A DNA stretch of 64,000 nt, from contig JBCCOS010000001.1 in assembly GCA_039025235.1 (NCBI GenBank), positions 124,001 to 188,000 of the forward strand, given 5' to 3'. Made by a program: the position numbers and the translations under genes. Under the pieces are notes generated by a model. The model was not told where the DNA came from and did not search any database. It saw only the letters and a program-made list of their open reading frames with translations. This DNA comes from MED-G105 sp039025235 (lineage in GTDB: Bacteria > Pseudomonadota > Alphaproteobacteria > Caulobacterales > Parvularculaceae). How positions within the stretch are numbered: position 1 is the stretch's first letter; every line of letters begins with the position of its first letter. Below, in pieces: positions 63,955-64,000 of the stretch.

Positions 63955-64000
63955 TGCATACTCTCCTTTGATGAGGAGAAGATAGCAAAATGCTATCATA

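Larger units (their letters stand above)
54817..64000. mobile_element. Left part of an integrated prophage or phage-like element
   Basis: From the tRNA-Thr 3' end to the window edge all well-supported genes are on the minus strand and phage-like: tyrosine integrase, small orphans, HNH nuclease, NinB, YqaJ exonuclease and ERF annealing protein. Many neighbours overlap by one to four bases. No structural or lysis genes are visible yet, and the right end is outside the window. Confidence 0.88.

Overview
The window looks like the chromosome of a moderate-to-low GC, Gram-negative alphaproteobacterium, probably aquatic. The evidence is a short prolyl-tRNA synthetase without the insertion domain, a single LolC/E-type permease paired with LolD, HpnM/HpnN-like hopanoid transport genes, an OmpR/EnvZ pair next to pgsA, and an RND pump with a NodT-type outer-membrane lipoprotein. 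The order or genus cannot be fixed from sequence reading alone. Many intergenic gaps carry a dispersed imperfect palindrome with the core TTTCAAWTGGAATC, and no full copy was noticed past the tRNA-Thr gene, inside the integrated element.

Region by region. Positions 1-5100 hold a UvrD/PcrA-type helicase cut by the window edge, a tandem DUF1508 protein, a secreted orphan, a probably decayed gene and a CAT-anticodon tRNA that looks like tRNA-Ile2. Positions 5149-13528 hold a hybrid histidine kinase with one dead receiver and a complete tripartite RND efflux operon. Positions 14096-21857 hold a lipoprotein combining redoxin, c-type heme, copper-monooxygenase-like and EF-hand parts, then an unassigned catabolic cluster (LysR, APC permease, BKACE enzyme, Gfo/Idh/MocA oxidoreductase, second LysR). 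Positions 21975-28050 hold formate-THF ligase, a methyltransferase with an apparent frameshift in a poly-A tract, maleylacetoacetate isomerase and the kbl-tdh threonine pathway. Positions 28583-40851 hold proS, the Lol transporter, EnvZ/OmpR-like regulators, pgsA, a lipoprotein, mtnP, a TerB-like gene and hpnM/hpnN. Positions 41486-48638 hold astA-astD-astB for arginine breakdown, an Lrp regulator with a perfect Lrp-type operator, a Leu/Val/Phe dehydrogenase and an acetyl-CoA acetyltransferase. Positions 48794-54638 hold a long degenerate-EAL protein, NAD kinase and an EgtB-like ergothioneine enzyme.

From the tRNA-Thr gene (54741-54816) to the right edge lies the left part of a prophage or related integrative element. 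A tyrosine integrase ends beside the tRNA, followed by a tightly packed minus-strand early operon: HNH nuclease, NinB, YqaJ exonuclease, ERF annealing protein, a coiled-coil protein and small orphans. Three otherwise unrelated genes here each carry an in-frame short tandem repeat of 6, 12 or 12 bases, encoding GY/GD/GS, QLxx and SAAx repeats. This cluster of repeat genes, the unassigned BKACE cluster and the multi-domain redox lipoprotein are the least explained parts of the window.

Metabolically, the non-phage genes favour amino-acid and small organic acid catabolism (threonine to glycine and acetyl-CoA, arginine succinylation, branched-chain amino acid deamination, thiolysis, probable beta-keto acid cleavage, tyrosine-type ring breakdown), together with envelope lipid and lipoprotein transport.
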